The notes below the pieces were generated by a model. That model saw only the letters and a program-made list of their open reading frames with translations. It ran no database searches and was not told the DNA's origin. Both the position numbers and the translations under genes were made by a program. Shown piece by piece: positions 31,847 to 43,362 of a DNA stretch of 64,000 nt; position 1 is the stretch's first letter, and each line of letters begins with the position of its first letter. Origin of the DNA: Clitopilus passeckerianus (Eukaryota > Basidiomycota > Agaricomycetes > Agaricales > Entolomataceae); the NCBI GenBank assembly GCA_944990035.1, contig CALYLX010000146.1, positions 682,001-746,000 on the forward strand, in the 5' to 3' direction.

Positions 31847-33463
31847 TTAAGAACGATTAACATGTACAAGCCCTAGCAGACTGGCTGGCGTCTGCACCCT
31901 CGTCCTCTGGATCTCCATTTCCCTCTCTCTGTCACTCGGGATCTGCACCCTTAGTCGTTCACGCTCCTTCTCTCTTCTCTCGGTCGCTGCGGCGGCCTCT
32001 CCCCGCTCACGGTCACCGGAAAGAGTACTAGTAGACCTCAGCCCACTCAAATCATAACTCCCCACCAAACTCCCACTCCTCCGTCTCCTCTCCATACCAA
32101 TCTGCAACCCCAACAACGAAGACGCAGCGAATTCATCTTCGGGTGTCATACCTCCGGCTGCACCTGCACCTCCACTTGCATTGGAAGATCCGTGGTTGGA
32201 TGTAGAGCCAGAGCTTGTGGTTCTGTGGCTTATCACAGGAGAGACGATTGGGCCGCTCAGATTGAGTTTCGGCGGAAGCCCGATGGAGGGATGGACGTGA
32301 ATAGGATTGAAGTGGGTTGATGAAGGTGGGGAAGGGAGGTATGAGCCTATTACCCTCGGAGAGGTGGAGGAACGGGTGGACGTGAGGAGGATAGGGTCGA
32401 TAGGTGGGGAGTTGGTCTTCTTGTTATTGGAGGGAAGCCAGGATGAGATAGATGGGAGGCGGCTTGAGCGGGAAGTCTGAGCTCGTGCCGGGATTGGCTC
32501 TGCCTCGTCGGCTGAGGAGAGAATTGAGATAGAGCCGGAGGCTGGAGAAGAGGTGGAAGAGGAGGGATGGATTCGTTTGCGAGGACGCTGCTCGATTTCT
32601 CGCTCAAGGATAACTTCATCTTGGATGCGTTTCCTCTTCTCGCCTTGCTTCATATTGGAGGTCTCTCTCTCGTTGATGTCTTTGCCGTAACACCTCCCAC
32701 ACCCTTCCTCATATTCGTCCCTCCTCTTCCCCGAGTCCATTGCCGACACCTTGGACCCAGCCACGAGACTCGACTCGGATCGAGCGCGTAACTCTCCCAC
32801 CTCACCCTCCAACTCTCTGACCCTGTCGATAACCTCTTTGAGATACCCAACCGTCCTCTCAAGGATCTCAAGTTTAAACTCCTTCTCGCCCTTCCCTCCT
32901 CCGCCCTCTTTCTCTCCCTTCCCTTTCTCTCCCTCTTTCCCTTTCCTCCTAGTCTTCGACGATCTCGGGTTAAACTCCGCATCTGAATCGCCCTCATCTT
33001 CCTGCTCCTCTCCTTCAACATCAACATCGACCTCAGCACCATCCTCATCTCTACCTCTACTTCGAGACGTCCCTCGTCCCCAGCCACTGGGAACAAGGAT
33101 CTTTAGCTCCCCCAATGCCTCGTTGATCTTGGTCCGGCGGGCTTTCTCGATGATGGAATGGTTCAGCTTCCTCTGCGTCTCCCTCGCAGACCTAGACATC
33201 GGGTTGGGTTTACGGCCTCTCCTGCTTGGAGCCGGTGCCGATGTCGCGGTTGGTGCTGTGCTAGATGGTGCCGTGGTGGAAGTCGTACTAGGGTGTGCGT
33301 GGGTTGAGGCCGATGAAGGATGGCTGTGGGAGGAGTGAGACAGGGAGATAGGATCGAGTGGAGGAGAGGGGAGGGTGGAGGTAGATGGGGCATGGGCTTT
33401 GGCGCGGCGCGAGGGGTTGACGGAGGCTTGGTAGACCTGGGCGGTGGGTGTCGAGCTTGGCAT
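31847..33463 (-). CDS. bHLH transcription factor with long acidic/basic loop
   Basis: Single-exon gene of 538 residues. The N-terminal 80 residues are Ser/Thr/Pro/His-rich. The basic region RKLNHSIIEKARRTKINEAL (about 98-117) has His, Glu and Arg at the positions that read CACGTG-type E-boxes. Helix 1 ends LKILVP; helix 2 with a leucine heptad (FKLEILERTVGYLKEVIDRV) starts at about residue 196. The loop between them is about 70 residues, far longer than usual, with an acidic run and a Lys/Gly/Glu-rich run. The C-terminal half is low-complexity Ser/Pro-rich with charged patches. Expected to dimerise and regulate transcription in the nucleus; targets unknown. Its upstream region contains a repeated GCTCGTGTGC motif. 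Confidence 0.85.
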   Translation of the reverse strand: MPSSTPTAQVYQASVNPSRRAKAHAPSTSTLPSPPLDPISLSHSSHSHPSSASTHAHPSTTSTTAPSSTAPTATSAPAPSRRGRKPNPMSRSARETQRKLNHSIIEKARRTKINEALGELKILVPSGWGRGTSRSRGRDEDGAEVDVDVEGEEQEDEGDSDAEFNPRSSKTRRKGKEGEKGKGEKEGGGGKGEKEFKLEILERTVGYLKEVIDRVRELEGEVGELRARSESSLVAGSKVSAMDSGKRRDEYEEGCGRCYGKDINERETSNMKQGEKRKRIQDEVILEREIEQRPRKRIHPSSSTSSPASGSISILSSADEAEPIPARAQTSRSSRLPSISSWLPSNNKKTNSPPIDPILLTSTRSSTSPRVIGSYLPSPPSSTHFNPIHVHPSIGLPPKLNLSGPIVSPVISHRTTSSGSTSNHGSSNASGGAGAAGGMTPEDEFAASSLLGLQIGMERRRRSGSLVGSYDLSGLRSTSTLSGDRERGEAAAATERREKERERLRVQIPSDREREMEIQRTRVQTPASLLGLVHVNRS

Positions 33464-35313
33464 CGTGTACGACGGTGTCGTAGTTGGGGGTGGTGAGGTA
33501 TAGTATGCTGTCGTTATACTCTCGTGTTCTGGGTACTAACGAAAGATTGGTAGGGCAACGTCGATAAGGACGAGGTATCCGTCCGAACGTTATAGCTGTA
33601 AGTGAGTTCCTGTGTGTTGTAGCCTTGTCCTAACCAGGCGTAGTGGGATAGGGACTCAAACGATCGACGACGCCAACGATTTGCGATGCGGGTGATATGT
33701 GAAGGGGCAACGTAAGTGTGCAAAGACAGGAGATCCTGTGGCGTTCGTTATCTATCCTTCGTTGGTACGAAGCAGAATAAAGATCAGAAGGAGAAGCAAT
33801 GCCCAGCCTCGCTCGTGCGTCGGAATCCTCGGAAGAACCAAGAATCAAAAGCTGAGAAAGAATGGGTATGAAGAATAGAAGGGTATTACTCTGGTATAGG
33901 AAGGAAGGAAGTAAAGGTAAGCAGCCTTCCAGGAAGAGCTTGGGAGTTGGACGACGCTCGTGTGCAGGTGAACGGTAAACGTTCCTTAATTACCCTCCCA
34001 GTACACCAGCTGAAACTCTTTCTCAGATATGTCAAATCACGCAAACACAGTGATTAATTGGGGTATTTCCAGGCGGGCTGTTATCCATGTTCGCGCACGA
34101 GGGTAGGAGCCAATGAGAGAGAGGCGAAATACGCTCGTGTGCCAGGTGAACTCGACGCTCGTGTGCGCCTCTCGCGAAATTGATAAACGTGCGTCACTGC
34201 CACCTTTGCTCTCGACACTCGTGTGCGTATGGTTGCAAGGGACTTACTCTATCAGTGATACTACGAGGGTTCTAGGATTCTCTTTCCCCTTTCGAGGTGC
34301 GGATATCAGGGTACGACACACATGCGCACACGACCACCTCGGTGAACGACCGTTCTTTACTATTATTGGCTGGACTCACTCGTCTCTTCACAAAATTGGA
34401 GGGAAATGAACGGGAACCTACCACCCTCAGTCTCTTCGTCTCCTTTGGGTACATAACCGAGGACGCCGAAGGCGTATCCGAAGGATTGAGTTATGATTCT
34501 GCCGAATCGAATAATATGGATGTCCCTATTGGCGTCACTCGTGTCACTCATGTGCCCCGATATTACTGCTTATCTTGGTCTATTTTCAGATGGCAATGTG
34601 ATGACGGGGGAGGGTGTGATTGGTTGGAGAGGGAGGGTTGGGGCACGTTCGTCGGCTAGTGGTGTTGCCCTCGGCTGGGCTGCTTTGCGTTGCTTTTTGA
34701 GTGGTAGACGGAAGGGCGCGACCATAAATGGATAGGTGGTGTGACTAAGTAGGTGGTCGTTGAGTTGGTGGGCAGTTGTACAACAGGAGGGACTTCAAAG
34801 TTTCGGTGGCTAAATTGGACACCCTTGAGTGTAATTTAGGCACATTTCGTCGAGTTAATACGAGTGCTTGGTCCAAATGTGAACGTACGCGATGCGTCCA
34901 AGTCGGTTAGGCTTCGATTTCGACCGAAATTGGTAAAAAATGATGATATTATGTGGACTTTTCGCCAGATGTGAACCTGGATGCAAAATATGTACAATAC
35001 GTATGAAATGAAGACAGTGGATAAATGGAGATGAATATATAGATGCCATATTAATCAATTATCAGCCCCTAAAATCGTCCCAGTTCGCAACCAGGCGGAC
35101 TCGATCCTAGGTTGACATTTTCATGTCTGAGAACATTCAATGATACGTATCTACCTAAGGAAACATATCTCGCATCCGTAGTTTCAGACCTCGCATGGAA
35201 GATGTCGGCGCCTCTCGAGGACATAGCCGGCATGGTGGCTTTCCTCCACTGAAACATAGAAACATACGGCGGCATTCACGAGGTTTCAGTAAATCGTCAT
35301 TGGGCCAGCACTT
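33464..35313. other. long upstream region of the bHLH gene
   Basis: No convincing gene in 1.85 kb; open frames to 120 aa look like chance. The motif GCTCGTGTGC occurs at 33956, 34133 and 34157, with a near copy ACTCGTGTGC at 34217. Two of them are followed by AGGTGAAC. This could be a regulatory region of the bHLH gene. Confidence 0.45.
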
Positions 35314-37762
35314 TTAGCCGAGGTTCGGGTAGTTTTCAGAAACGAAGAAGGGGGTCCGATATCGCATTCTACCCGATGTTGGAACCGCAGGTTGAAGGGG
35401 TATTTTCTGTGAATGAGATTGTTTTGAACTCTGATATTGCTTATAACCACGTAAGTTGACAAACCATCTTATATAGAGAGATTGCTTCTTGGAGACCCGC
35501 AGGGTCATCCTTATCAATAGACTGGCCATGGAGCAAGCACTTCTCGACGCGTGGGAGAAGTCCATCGATATGGGGATTGCGATCGGCACCGTTGAGCAAG
35601 ATCGCGAGGTCAGTCTTCATTACCTCTTCTAAAGTGGGGAGTCCATAGTATCCCTTAAAGACGGAAACCCCAGTGTCATTATTCTCGACCTCCAGGAAGA
35701 AAACCCGGCAGTCAATTTCTTCAGCTACGATGTGGTTATGTTGCTCATAGTCGATGTAGTAGATCCCGGAGGCTTCGGGGTTTCGTAAGAAATCGTAGAT
35801 AATCGCATCAAGCGCCATATCCGGGTAGTGGAGGTTGCATCCATCAAACCTCCCTCGTTGCATAATGTTCCAGGGCCAAAATGCGCATGATGCCCGTTGT
35901 TGGTCAAGCCGGGAAAATGATGCCGTGCATACACCCTTCTGAGAGAGAGTACATTGAGATGGCGTGGCTGACTGCCTGGTGGGGTGTTCAAGCTCAACGC
36001 AAGCCACTTCCCATATGCCATTGCAAGCCTATTGTACATTGCACTCCAGGCCGTAGAATACGTAGACACCTGTCAAAGTATTAAAAATTGCATCATCCCC
36101 TTTTTAACTGACAGTAGTTATCGTCTCACCCTGCGGCAAAATTCATACACTATGACCCCGTGAGTACCATAGCAATTTGACCCCATATTCTCCCAGTGCA
36201 TAGATAGCGTCACCGCGAACTTTGTATTCTGTTCCCAATTGACCTGTTGGAGAAATGCAAGGAGGCTATTAGTTGGACATGCGAGCCTGAAGGCCTCCTC
36301 CAAGCCTGAGGGGACGAAACGAGTACGAGAATGACAAAGGGAATTGAAGGCAGTATCTGACCCAAATAGGTGGTATTCGATTTTGAGAATTCCAAGGGCC
36401 ACATTGGCATTGGCCTCTCCACGATCCACGTAATAGACACCAGCCCGGGACCGATCAGTTAGAAACTCTCTGAACGATGCATGGAACGGTCGAAGGGGGT
36501 CGGATGGCCCGCCGACATGTATCAGCGAATGAAAGTTGTTGAGGAGGAGAAGGGCCTCTCCTTCCTCTAGATCAAGCGTCCGCTCAGCATGAAGAGGGGT
36601 AATGGCCTGCGCTGCAAACACAATCATGCCAACCAATTGGAGTAACTTAGTAGGGGCTTCGGAGGTAGATAATATGAGCGTGTACAATGCATCCAACTCT
36701 TTAAACGGAGAGGCATCCAAGCTTTCAGCAGTGGCAAGAATGGCGTCGAGCCGTTTTGTGGGGTTGTGTTTCTTGGAAGCAATGTATTTCATCACGGTCG
36801 ATGCATAGATGAATTGGCCAGATGACTTCTTCACTAGAGCTTGTACAACAGACCACGAAGGCCAGTCTGCAGGGACATAAGCTTTGAGAGGATGGGTTCG
36901 TTTGAGCTCAGAGATATAGTGCTCAAAGAAATGCTCTATGTCATCATCGGGGTCGAATTGGTCGTCTAGGACGAGGCGGTCGCAGAGGTGGTGGGTGTAG
37001 GTAGCATTGAATGCATCACGAATATCGCTTTCGGGACGGCTGGTGCAAAGAATGATGAGAGGGAACATTCCATCGCGAAAGGTGTCAAGTAAGGTATCAA
37101 TGATTCGGGAGTGTTCGTTGGACGAGTTTTGGCATTCATCCAGACCGTCAATGATGACCACAAGAGGCGTATCTTGGGTTGATTGGCAGATACCTGCCCG
37201 CTGCAGCGGCTCCACTACCAACTTCTTCATCTGGGTTTCCGTATTCAGGAAGAAAATTTGCGGATGATCGGCAACCGCTCTTAGGACAAAATCGCGGGTG
37301 GATGGGATCGAGGAAATGAGCTGGTAGGCAATGGATGGCACAAGACGCTCGGCAGTGTTGCGTTGCCCATCTGACCGAAAGAAGAAAAAGCTCGCGACCA
37401 GAAGGTAGCCCATATCTTTGGACTTCTCAGCAACCGTCTGGGCAATCGCTGATTTGCCGGCGCCTGCTGGGCCGTACATCCATAGGACATGTTTTTCCGA
37501 GCTCCCGGTCTGGATCCAACGAGAGATTTGACGAAGAACTGCCTCTCGAGTCCGGGGAAGGCATTTGGGTGGGTCATAACGCGTGCTCCAAGGGCACTGT
37601 GGTTCTGCAGATCTTGCAGAGCTAAGGAGGGCATTTTTAGCGCGTTACTCTCCCGGTGAAAGGCGCTCACTCACCTGTCTGTAGTCTATCGACTCCCGGC
37701 GAAACGATCGTGCTGTTGAAGTTTCCACCATATATGTTCGTATTTTGAGCACCGTGGAACAT
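35314..37762 (-). pseudogene. NACHT NLR copy 4, two frame breaks
   Basis: Exon 1 (37762 downward) reads MFHGAQNTNIYGGNFNST, with a GTGAGTG donor after Gly. Exon 2 starts ALQDLQNHSALGA. Compared with copy 3, about 16 nt (the FHDTN part) are missing just before RYDPP, shifting the frame at about 37583. The core is otherwise well kept from 37479: Walker A GPAGAGKSAIAQT, Walker B VVIIDGLDEC, RPESDIRDAF, SSGQFIYASTVMKYI. An intron (about 36130-36070) matches the paralogues. A second one-base shift occurs at about 35870-35880, between HHFPGLTNNGHHAHFGPG and DMALDAIIYDFLRNPEASG. The C-terminus continues AGLQEAISLYK. A final exon ending NYPNLG at 35314 is likely. Opposite orientation and about 18 kb distance from the other copies. 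Confidence 0.8.
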
Positions 37763-38134
37763 CGACGTTCGAGAGTAGGGCAAGTGTTGTTTGACGTGCT
37801 GTGGAAGATATGGTGAAAGAGTCAAACTGGCCTGCATAGCATTGAGCGTCTGTTCGTGACAAAGCGCCGGATCGCTCTTACTGCCCGTCCAGAGCACACA
37901 AGGAAGAAATGATAGGGAATGGGTGTAGATTATATCCTGTACATGATTGAAATTAATGGTGGTCACATCTATAGCCACTGTCCTCGTCTGTTTGTTCTCC
38001 TAATCACGACGTGCATCTGCAGTGGAAGACACAATACGGTCATGCAAGCGTTGTCCACGGAGCTCGCTCGCTGCGCTTCAAGATGGCAGTCTTGGGCTGG
38101 CTTCGCGTACCCGCCATGGAATCATTGTAGCCTT
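37763..38134. other. spacer between NLR copy 4 and ISD11
   Basis: Upstream side of NLR copy 4 and 3' side of ISD11, both on minus. No further feature seen. Confidence 0.5.
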
Positions 38135-38564
38135 TCAATCGATGTTGTCCTTCTGCAAGGTTGCCTCATCTCCCTTCGGTAGTCCCTCCTGTGTTTCCAC
38201 GGCAAGCTTCCACCCTCCGTACAGCTGATTCACGATTGCACTCCTTCGAAGGACTGAAAGTTCCTTGGTTGCGTCAGAGTACAGGGTGGTCAATTTTGTG
38301 GGGTCCTGTTCTTTCTGCAAAGTAAAGTCAATTAATCATTCGTTCCGTAGGTTGGGGAGCGAAATCAAGCAAGGGGTATGATAGGGGTTTTTAGAAGAAG
38401 AATTGGAGGAAGAAGGGACTAACCTGCAGCTCCGTGAACCTGTCCTCAGTCCTCCTAACGAAGTATTCTCTGAAGTTATACGAGCTGAACGATTTTGATG
38501 TCCGTAGGGTAGCGTTGTAGAGCTCGGTAATGGCTTTCTTGGTTGGTGCTGCTGCCGCCGACAT
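38135..38564 (-). CDS. ISD11: ISD11/LYRM4-like iron-sulfur cluster assembly factor
   Basis: Mitochondrial partner that stabilises the cysteine desulfurase Nfs1. Exon 1 (38564-38424, phase 0) reads MSAAAAPTKKAITELYNATL, then RTSKSFSSYNFREYFVRR. Exon 2 (38314-38135) ends GDEATLQKDNID. The segment SYNFREYF is diagnostic for Isd11. The LYR tripeptide that names the family reads LYN here (yeast has LYK, so the third position is known to vary). 106 residues, normal length. Start chosen at the ATG giving the canonical N-terminus; a longer in-frame extension upstream exists but is not conserved-looking. Divergent from the gene at 38790. Confidence 0.88.
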
Positions 38565-38789
38565 CGTTGTTGTATTTAGGCCTGCTGGTCGAAGAAGGTC
38601 TACTTGAAATGTGGATTCGGAGATGCCGCTGCGAACGTCAACGCTACTGCCGATGATGAGCAATTGCTTGCACCTGTTTGTCAACGTCTTCCGAGATTCG
38701 GCTCGGCTCGGCAAACCGCTTCTGATTCCTGCATCCATGTCAAAGTGGACGAACAACTCCGCTGAGTCCTCAGGCTCATAGCACTCCGC
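38565..38789. promoter_or_regulatory. short bidirectional promoter region
   Basis: Only 225 nt separate the ISD11 start (minus) from the start of the next gene (plus), so both promoters must share this stretch. No TATA box is evident. Confidence 0.55.
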
Positions 38790-40767
38790 ATGCGCCAATC
38801 TTCGCTTTCCAATGAGCCCAATTTACTCGTGCACCTGTTCTGCCCTCCGTCGTCACTATCCCATTCTGCCGCCGATGATCAAGAACTCTTCAGAGAAGCG
38901 ACAAACTTAATAACTTGTTGTTCGACCCGACCAGCGCCTCAAATACGCGTTGGGTCGTTTGGCGATGGCCACAAACCTAGCACTCTAGAATGGGTAAATC
39001 CCAGTGCGCGATCTAATAGATTGACTGCCAAGGATTTGAATGGGCGAGCTAGTAGGTACTTTGTTTTATTTGTTGCTCCGTACTTCTCTAAATCTGACAA
39101 CTCACGAAATTTCCAGCTTCTGCTCTGCCTGCGTATGAATACAGTGTTCCACCGCCACCTCACAATATTGACCTTGCCGTTGAACCATCATCATCCTTTC
39201 TGAGAGATGAATACTTATGCCCTCCAGGAGAGGAAGACCTCTATCTCCCTAGAAAGCGGCGGAAGATCGACATCTCGGCGCATACGCCACGAAGAAGAAG
39301 AGCAGACCTTCGCGAATGGGGCGCCAGCACATCTCCTTGGACTGGAGATGTCGATATAGTTGAAGCAGACCAGGAGGTTTACAGGATCAACGACCTAGAT
39401 GAATTCGAGTCGACTGATTTCACCTATATAACAACCGCTCAGGTCGGCTCGGAGGCCAAGGAAAGAGTAGGGAAGACGAAGGACACACCACTCCCTCAAC
39501 CACAGCTCCAAGTTACCAGTCCGATTTTTGGACCGGATTCATTGTACGAGTTGATTCCACAGGTACGCTTGATTATCACCGATTTATGACAGTATCTCAG
39601 TCCTCTGACTGTGGAAACATCCAGCCTCACTTCCATAAATCGCTTGTCTCGCACCACGGCCAATCCACGAAGAAACCGAGAGACCCTTCACTTCCACCAT
39701 ATCAAAAATCAAGACCGCAGTACCTAACCCCATACGCCCCGCTGACGACATCTCCTTCTTTATCACCGCCATTTAGCGACCACTACGCACGTACAGCATG
39801 GATCGTCCCCATCCGAGGAAGGTTCACAGGTCCATTCCTGCAGACAACTTCAGCCATCCTTCGGTTTCCCTCCAACTCCACCACCGAGCTACCACCACGA
39901 TTAGACCCAGGCAGAAACGAAATGCAATGGTCACCGTCTAGCCTTGTCTCATTTTGGAACTTCTTGCTCCAAGTGAGAGAGGCGAGGCAGGTCGGTAGTA
40001 TCGGAATTTCGCTGCACCTGGGTGTGCCAGAGCATCTGCCTCTAGGCTCTGACACCGTCGGTGTACCTATCAATTTTGCCCTACGACTGAGCCAGGAGTG
40101 TTCGTCGCCAGCCATTATTGGTAGCTTCGAGGGCGGAGCGGCTTCGAGCAACGTGTCTCTCAGTGGACATGCCAACGTGCAGACTGGAGCGGAAGCAAGG
40201 AATGGGACGTTAAGTCTACAGCAGGACGACGAACAGCTAGGACAGCCGAGATCCTGGTTCTGCTCATCTACCTCAAACACATCCCTGGTATCCGGGGACC
40301 GCCACTCCATCAGGGCCGCAAATTCGACTCTGCAGCAGGAGCCTATGATCAGAAGCATGGAGTTGGACGCGGCTCCCTCCCATGATGTTTTGGGCTGTTC
40401 TGTCGGTCAAAAAGAAGAACAGGACTCTAGTTGCCTTCTGGCGAGGATGGACTACATCAAGGTCTACCACGAAGCACCATATGCGTTCATCGTAAGGAAT
40501 GTCCTGCATCTGTGGGGTTACATGCCTGCCTCCCCTCCCGCCACTTCCTCATCAGCTGCAGATGGAATGGATGTCGACCCAGAAATCACGGTGGGGAATG
40601 CAGCCGCAAAGGCTATGGGGGCTGGTCACAGGGGAGGTGATGAACATGAAAACACCCTTGGGAAGGGAAAGGAAGCAAGGGAGAAGGGGGGCAAGAAGGT
40701 CAGGTTGCTGAAAGGCGCGAAGCTTCTGCTCGTGGATTCGAGGTCGAAGGGAGTATTGATTTTATGA
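38790..40767 (+). CDS. hypothetical protein, probably nuclear
   Basis: Three exons (38790-39051, 39117-39562, 39601-40767) join in phase to 624 residues. I do not recognise the family. Visible features: a basic cluster LPRKRRKIDISAHTPRRRR (likely nuclear localisation signal, about residue 133), a conserved-looking block HYARTAWIVPIRGRFTGPFL, a structured region FWNFLLQVREARQVGSIGIS and VPINFALRLSQ, and a second block near the C-terminus YIKVYHEAPYAFIVRNVLHL. The end is Lys/Arg-rich (KGAKLLLVDSRSKGVLIL). The middle is low complexity. The complete splice consistency and block structure argue it is real. A role beside ISD11 cannot be inferred. Confidence 0.7.
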
Positions 40768-41357
40768 TCATGATGAGACTCTTACACGGACATCTTTTGG
40801 ATATACCTACCTCACATCGTAAATCTACACACCTATACTTGTTGTAATAGCCGTACTTTTTCCAAATTCGAGAGCTCAACTGCGGACGAAGTTGCCTGCC
40901 AGTGAGATCTGCGTAAGCTGCGCAGCGCTCTATTCCTGGATCCAGGACTGCGGGCATCCTTATATATTGAACCTCTTCCCTTACTGCTGCTGGATGCCTT
41001 CCTTCATGCCTGCATGGCCCCCAATTCGCTGTTTAGCACCTCTCGAGAAGCCCGAGCGAAGCTTCATCTCATGCTATTCAAGCTCGCAATGAAAAAATCG
41101 ATGAATCGCTGGAGAGAAAGAGGCAGAAGTGGTGCTTCGGACGACGGCTCCATTGCTGAACCGGGGATTATCTCAGTACTGAGAAATTGTACGAGCATTG
41201 CATGGTAACGGAACGAGGCGTTGACTTTTTTCCGTTCACCTGGCCAGCCTGCAATGTATTCTCACATGACATTGGAAACATGTCGAGGAAACCAACGTTA
41301 TTGAACGCCAGTTCTTTCATCGTGAATGAATTTATATGAGATGGTTCACGACTCCGC
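40768..41357. other. spacer, converging 3' ends
   Basis: No gene recognised; short chance frames only. Confidence 0.45.
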
Positions 41358-41680
41358 TTAATACAGTTCCGATCTGCTACTATCTGTATCACCCTTATGC
41401 TCCCCAATCGGTATCGCTCGATGTCCTCCATATAACCCATCTAGACCCCTCTCGAGAGGATCATACAATGACAATAGGCTCCTTGAGGTCAATGCATAAT
41501 AACCTGCCGTCCTTATGAACAATTTCGACGTATCGTATCTGGCTGGCCAAATCAGGATCCTGGATGAAGGCTCACCAGACCTCCAAGCGTTCAGGTTCGC
41601 AGCGAATGAGGCGGCAATTAAGGCGGCTGTAGAACCCCGACAGCGCTCTGGAATTGGACCCCAAACAAACCGCAAAATAA
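41358..41680 (-). pseudogene. internally deleted F-box gene fragment
   Basis: Minus strand. The right part reads FYSRLNCRLIRCEPERLEVW, a TGA, then AFIQDPDLASQIRYVE. The intact gene at 41730-43362 reads HYRLIRCDSDRLDVW, Arg, ALIQHPHLARRIRYLE, so the TGA replaces an Arg codon. The left part reads LERGLDGLYGGHRAIPIGEH, matching the C-terminal LERGPDGAYVGFRPTPYRGH of the same gene. The middle 300 or more residues are gone. A decayed, internally deleted neighbour copy. Confidence 0.75.
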
Positions 41681-41729
41681 GTACAAAACCAGGTTAGGGG
41701 GTCATCTAAACCCACCATTAGTTGGTAAA

Positions 41730-43362
41730 CTAGAGCCGACCCCTCTTCACTCTGGCGCTGCTCCATCTGGTGATATCGATATCCTCATGGCCCCTGTATG
41801 GAGTGGGTCTGAAGCCCACGTAGGCTCCATCCGGTCCTCTCTCGAGGGTCATCCATTCGGGAAGATCCTGCAGAGCCCGGGAGCGGCTGTACAGGACTGC
41901 TACAAACTTGAGTGTGGGTATAGCGTTGGTTAGCGCCCGTAAAGGGGGTATGGCTTCATCATCATTGTCTCCCGGACCTTCCACCAGCCCCGCAAAACTC
42001 CACGACTCAAGATCGACGTAGTAGAAATGTGTGAGGTTTGGCATGCCTCTGAGAATTCCAATAATTTCATGCTGACTGTGAATCTATGGCATCCAGATTC
42101 AGTCTATGGCCGAAATAAAAAGATTAGGTCTAAACGTACGGTCACCTCGTCGAATGGGGGGTCACCATTGAGCAAGGCCAAGCGTTCGATGTCCATTGGG
42201 TAGCACAGGAGATTTTTGAGCATTTCGTTTCCATAATAGTTCCAGATCGTCAGGATTAAGGACTTAATCCCTCCTACATGCTTCAAAAGAAAATTATCCG
42301 GCATTGGATCTACTAGCTGGAGGTCTTCCTCGTCCAGCATGATGTTTAAATGCTCTAGCGTGGGTATTAGCCTCTGAGGAGCCTTGCAGTCCCGAAGCAT
42401 CGGATTCCAGGTTACTTCGAGTGTTCTGAGCTGCATGTTCGCGTAGTCGATATCTAGTGGAGGCCAACTACCGAGGCTAAGAGACTCGATGGCGGGATGA
42501 GCTTCGAAGAATTCCGCCTCTGCGCCAAGCAAGAAGGACGCAGGTATATCAAGATGCTTGAGGCTCAGCCAATGGGTATTTTTAAACGTTTGTCGTAATA
42601 CCTCGTTCAGTTCGTTGTGTCCCTCCACACCGTCAAGATAGATGCGCAGGTCTTGCAGATGAGGCTGCGAGGCTATAGTCTGTGCTAAACTTTGAATGAC
42701 TGGCATGTATTCTGCGCTGGTCCACCTATCAAACTCCTGATCGGAGAAAGAGAAATGGGTCAAACCACGCAGGTTCCAGACCTATAGAGAGAGAGGCCTA
42801 AGCACAAAACCAAAGATAAAATAGGATACGAGCACACCGGGCAATGAGTCAGGCCCATAAACTCTTCCTCTGATGGCACATACGTCGCTGGTAGATGCAC
42901 CTTGACTTCCGGGATCGCTGGGCATGTCAAGCACAGAGCATCAAACAACTCCTTCGGAGGCCAAGTGGCGGCTGTCCATTCGAAGCGTTTTAAATTCTTC
43001 ATGAGCCCAGTGGCGGCAACCAGTTCTACTCGAATCGTTTCGTCATCTATCTTGTCGCATTTGTATGCATTTTGGTGCAGAGAACTGGGGATGATGCCGG
43101 CGTCCTTAAGGTCAGTAGTCGAGGACACCCTGCTTTGGTCGACAACCTCAAGATATCGAATACGACGTGCCAAATGCGGATGTTGTATGAGAGCTCTCCA
43201 GACATCTAAACGATCCGAATCGCAGCGAATGAGGCGGTAATGAAGATGATCGGGAACGACGATGTCGTGGAATTCTTTTGAGGCAACGGCCAAGGCAAGG
43301 AGATCGCTCGGGCCATCGATGCAAGAGATAATAGTATTCAACAACTCGCGGGGAAGCTCCAT
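41730..43362 (-). CDS. F-box-like protein
   Basis: Likely substrate adaptor of an SCF ubiquitin ligase. Start ATG at 43362: MELPRELLNTIISCIDGPSD, then LLALAVASKEFHDIVVPDHL, a standard F-box (residues 1-45). Three exons: the first ends near FMGLTHCPV (about 42838), the second runs VWNLRGLTHFSFSDQ to PPFDEVT, and the third (acceptor CAGTCAG near 42073) reads HEIIGILRGMPNLTHFYYVD to the stop at 41730. The central part has irregular leucine-rich features (LSLKHLDIPASF, IESLSLGSWPPL, LRTLEVTWNP) typical of basidiomycete F-box proteins. The frame is intact. It is not closely similar to the cluster at 57-62.8 kb. Confidence 0.8.

Noticed and set aside
32751..33338. 195-codon plus-strand frame opposite the bHLH gene
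   Set aside because: Antisense shadow of a GA-rich low-complexity coding region.
34297..34659. 120-codon plus-strand frame upstream of the bHLH gene
   Set aside because: Composition typical of chance; several equal-length frames overlap on both strands.
39783..40358. 191-codon minus-strand frame opposite the gene at 38790-40767
   Set aside because: The plus-strand frame is longer, spliced consistently and carries a nuclear-signal-like cluster; this frame does not resemble a protein family.
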